A stretch of DNA of 6,317 nt, from positions 1 through 6,317 of the forward strand of contig CAJXUO010000086.1 of assembly GCA_913061425.1 (NCBI GenBank), written 5' to 3'. The position numbers and the translations under genes are program-made. The stretch is from an uncultured Lutibacter sp. (GTDB taxonomy: Bacteria; Bacteroidota; Bacteroidia; Flavobacteriales; Flavobacteriaceae). Position 1 is the stretch's first letter. Each line of letters starts with the position of its first letter. A model generated the notes under the pieces. It saw only the letters and a program-made list of their open reading frames with translations. It had not been told where the DNA came from and did no database searches. Of the stretch, positions 5,581-6,317 are shown one piece after another.

Positions 5581-6317
5581 ATGAGTATTAAACCTAAAAT
5601 AGCGGTTTTTGGAAGCGGAAGTTGGGCTACAGCCATTGTAAAAATGTTGTGTGAAAATCTTGAAACTGTTGGTTGGTATATGCGAAGTGAATATACTGCA
5701 GAGCACTTACGCAGAAATAACAACAATCCAAGCTATTTAAGTTCTGTTGAATTTCAATTAGATCAATTAAATATATCGAATGATATAAATGAAATGATTG
5801 AATATGCAGACTATTTAATTTTTGCAATTCCATCTGCTTTTGTTCAAGGCGAATTAGATAAAATTAAAACTTCTTTGGAGGGAAAAATTATATTCTCAGC
5901 TATTAAAGGAATTATTCCAAAAACAGGATTGATTGTTGGCGAGCATTTTCACGAAAAAATGAATATACCCTTTGAAAATATTGGTGTTATTACGGGTCCT
6001 TGTCATGCGGAAGAGGTTGCTTTAGAACGATTGTCATATTTGACGATTGCTTGTCGAGATGAACAAAAGGCCTCTTTAATGGGTGAGTGTTTATCAAGTA
6101 GATATATAAAAACCAAAACCTCTGATGATATTATTGGAACAGAATATGCTGCGATGCTTAAAAATATTTATGCTATTGCTGCTGGAATTGCGCATGGTTT
6201 AGGTTATGGTGATAATTTCCAATCGGTTTTAATGTCCAACGCTATTAGAGAAATGAAGCGCTACATTAAAAAAGTGCATAAAATGAAACGTAACATTAAT
6301 AACTCAGCATATTTAGG
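5581..6317 (+). CDS. gpsA: NAD(P)H-dependent glycerol-3-phosphate dehydrogenase (partial, 3' end outside the window)
   Basis: This cytosolic enzyme reduces dihydroxyacetone phosphate to sn-glycerol 3-phosphate, the backbone precursor of phospholipids. The visible 245 residues are open to the window edge; the full protein is usually about 330 aa, so roughly the last quarter is missing. The N-terminal Rossmann fold shows the nucleotide loop FGSGSWATA (10-18). Other family marks are SAIKGI with Lys109 (106-111), TGPCHAEEVA (138-147), and AAMLKNIYAIAAGIAHGLGYGDN (190-212) with the catalytic Lys194 at the start of the helical domain. The truncated end NSAYL matches the region leading to the conserved GDLLVT segment. 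ATG 5581 is preceded by an AT-rich leader and a TAnnTTTG box. It is divergent from the flippase gene, with 87 bp between start codons. Confidence 0.96.
   Translation, partial: MSIKPKIAVFGSGSWATAIVKMLCENLETVGWYMRSEYTAEHLRRNNNNPSYLSSVEFQLDQLNISNDINEMIEYADYLIFAIPSAFVQGELDKIKTSLEGKIIFSAIKGIIPKTGLIVGEHFHEKMNIPFENIGVITGPCHAEEVALERLSYLTIACRDEQKASLMGECLSSRYIKTKTSDDIIGTEYAAMLKNIYAIAAGIAHGLGYGDNFQSVLMSNAIREMKRYIKKVHKMKRNINNSAYL

Noticed and set aside
5627..5833. 68-codon minus-strand open frame opposite gpsA.
   Set aside because: It lies antisense to the Rossmann domain of a clear gpsA and has no recognisable features.
1..6317. Search for a defence island, CRISPR array, transposon, toxin-antitoxin pair or other novel system.
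   Set aside because: All seven genes belong to known housekeeping or common transporter families. No regularly spaced repeats, transposase, terminal inverted repeats or small gene pairs were found.

Overview
The window is about two-thirds A+T and looks like chromosomal core DNA of a Bacteroidota, most likely a member of the Flavobacteriaceae. The evidence is the protein flavour (a RecA without an acidic tail, an RpiB with a CGSxNGVAMTANK-type loop, a GpsA with a GSGSWATA nucleotide loop), AT-rich start regions without Shine-Dalgarno sequences, and several matches to the Bacteroidota -7 promoter box TAnnTTTG. The genus assignment is inference only. I see no mobile element, CRISPR array, tRNA or rRNA, and no convincing undescribed multi-gene system.

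Layout. Positions 1-355 hold no supportable gene. They are AT-rich and carry several inverted and direct repeats plus a good promoter for the next gene. Three genes follow on the + strand with short gaps: rpiB (356-790, ribose-5-phosphate isomerase B), a zinc-type cation diffusion facilitator (852-1760) and an ElaA-family GNAT acetyltransferase (1835-2275). No terminator is visible between them, and a hairpin-plus-T-tract closes the group at about 2290-2320, so they may form one transcription unit. recA (2454-3458, +) follows alone with its own strong terminator.

On the minus strand, converging on recA, lies a two-gene operon: a 14-helix polysaccharide (Wzx-like) flippase (5493-4039, with an apparent TTG start), then dut (4038-3607, dUTPase). 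The dut ATG immediately follows the flippase TAA. Two terminator-like hairpins, one per strand, sit in the recA/dut gap. The flippase and the truncated gpsA (5581 to the window end, +; glycerol-3-phosphate dehydrogenase) are divergent across an 87-bp gap, with a TAnnTTTG box facing each gene at the same 20-nt distance from its start codon.

The genes serve mostly independent housekeeping roles: pentose phosphate interconversion, metal export, recombination repair, nucleotide-pool sanitation, surface glycan export and phospholipid precursor synthesis. The points most worth checking are regulatory: the inverted repeat over the -33 element of the rpiB promoter, the paired divergent promoters, and the zero-gap flippase-dut junction with its TTG start.
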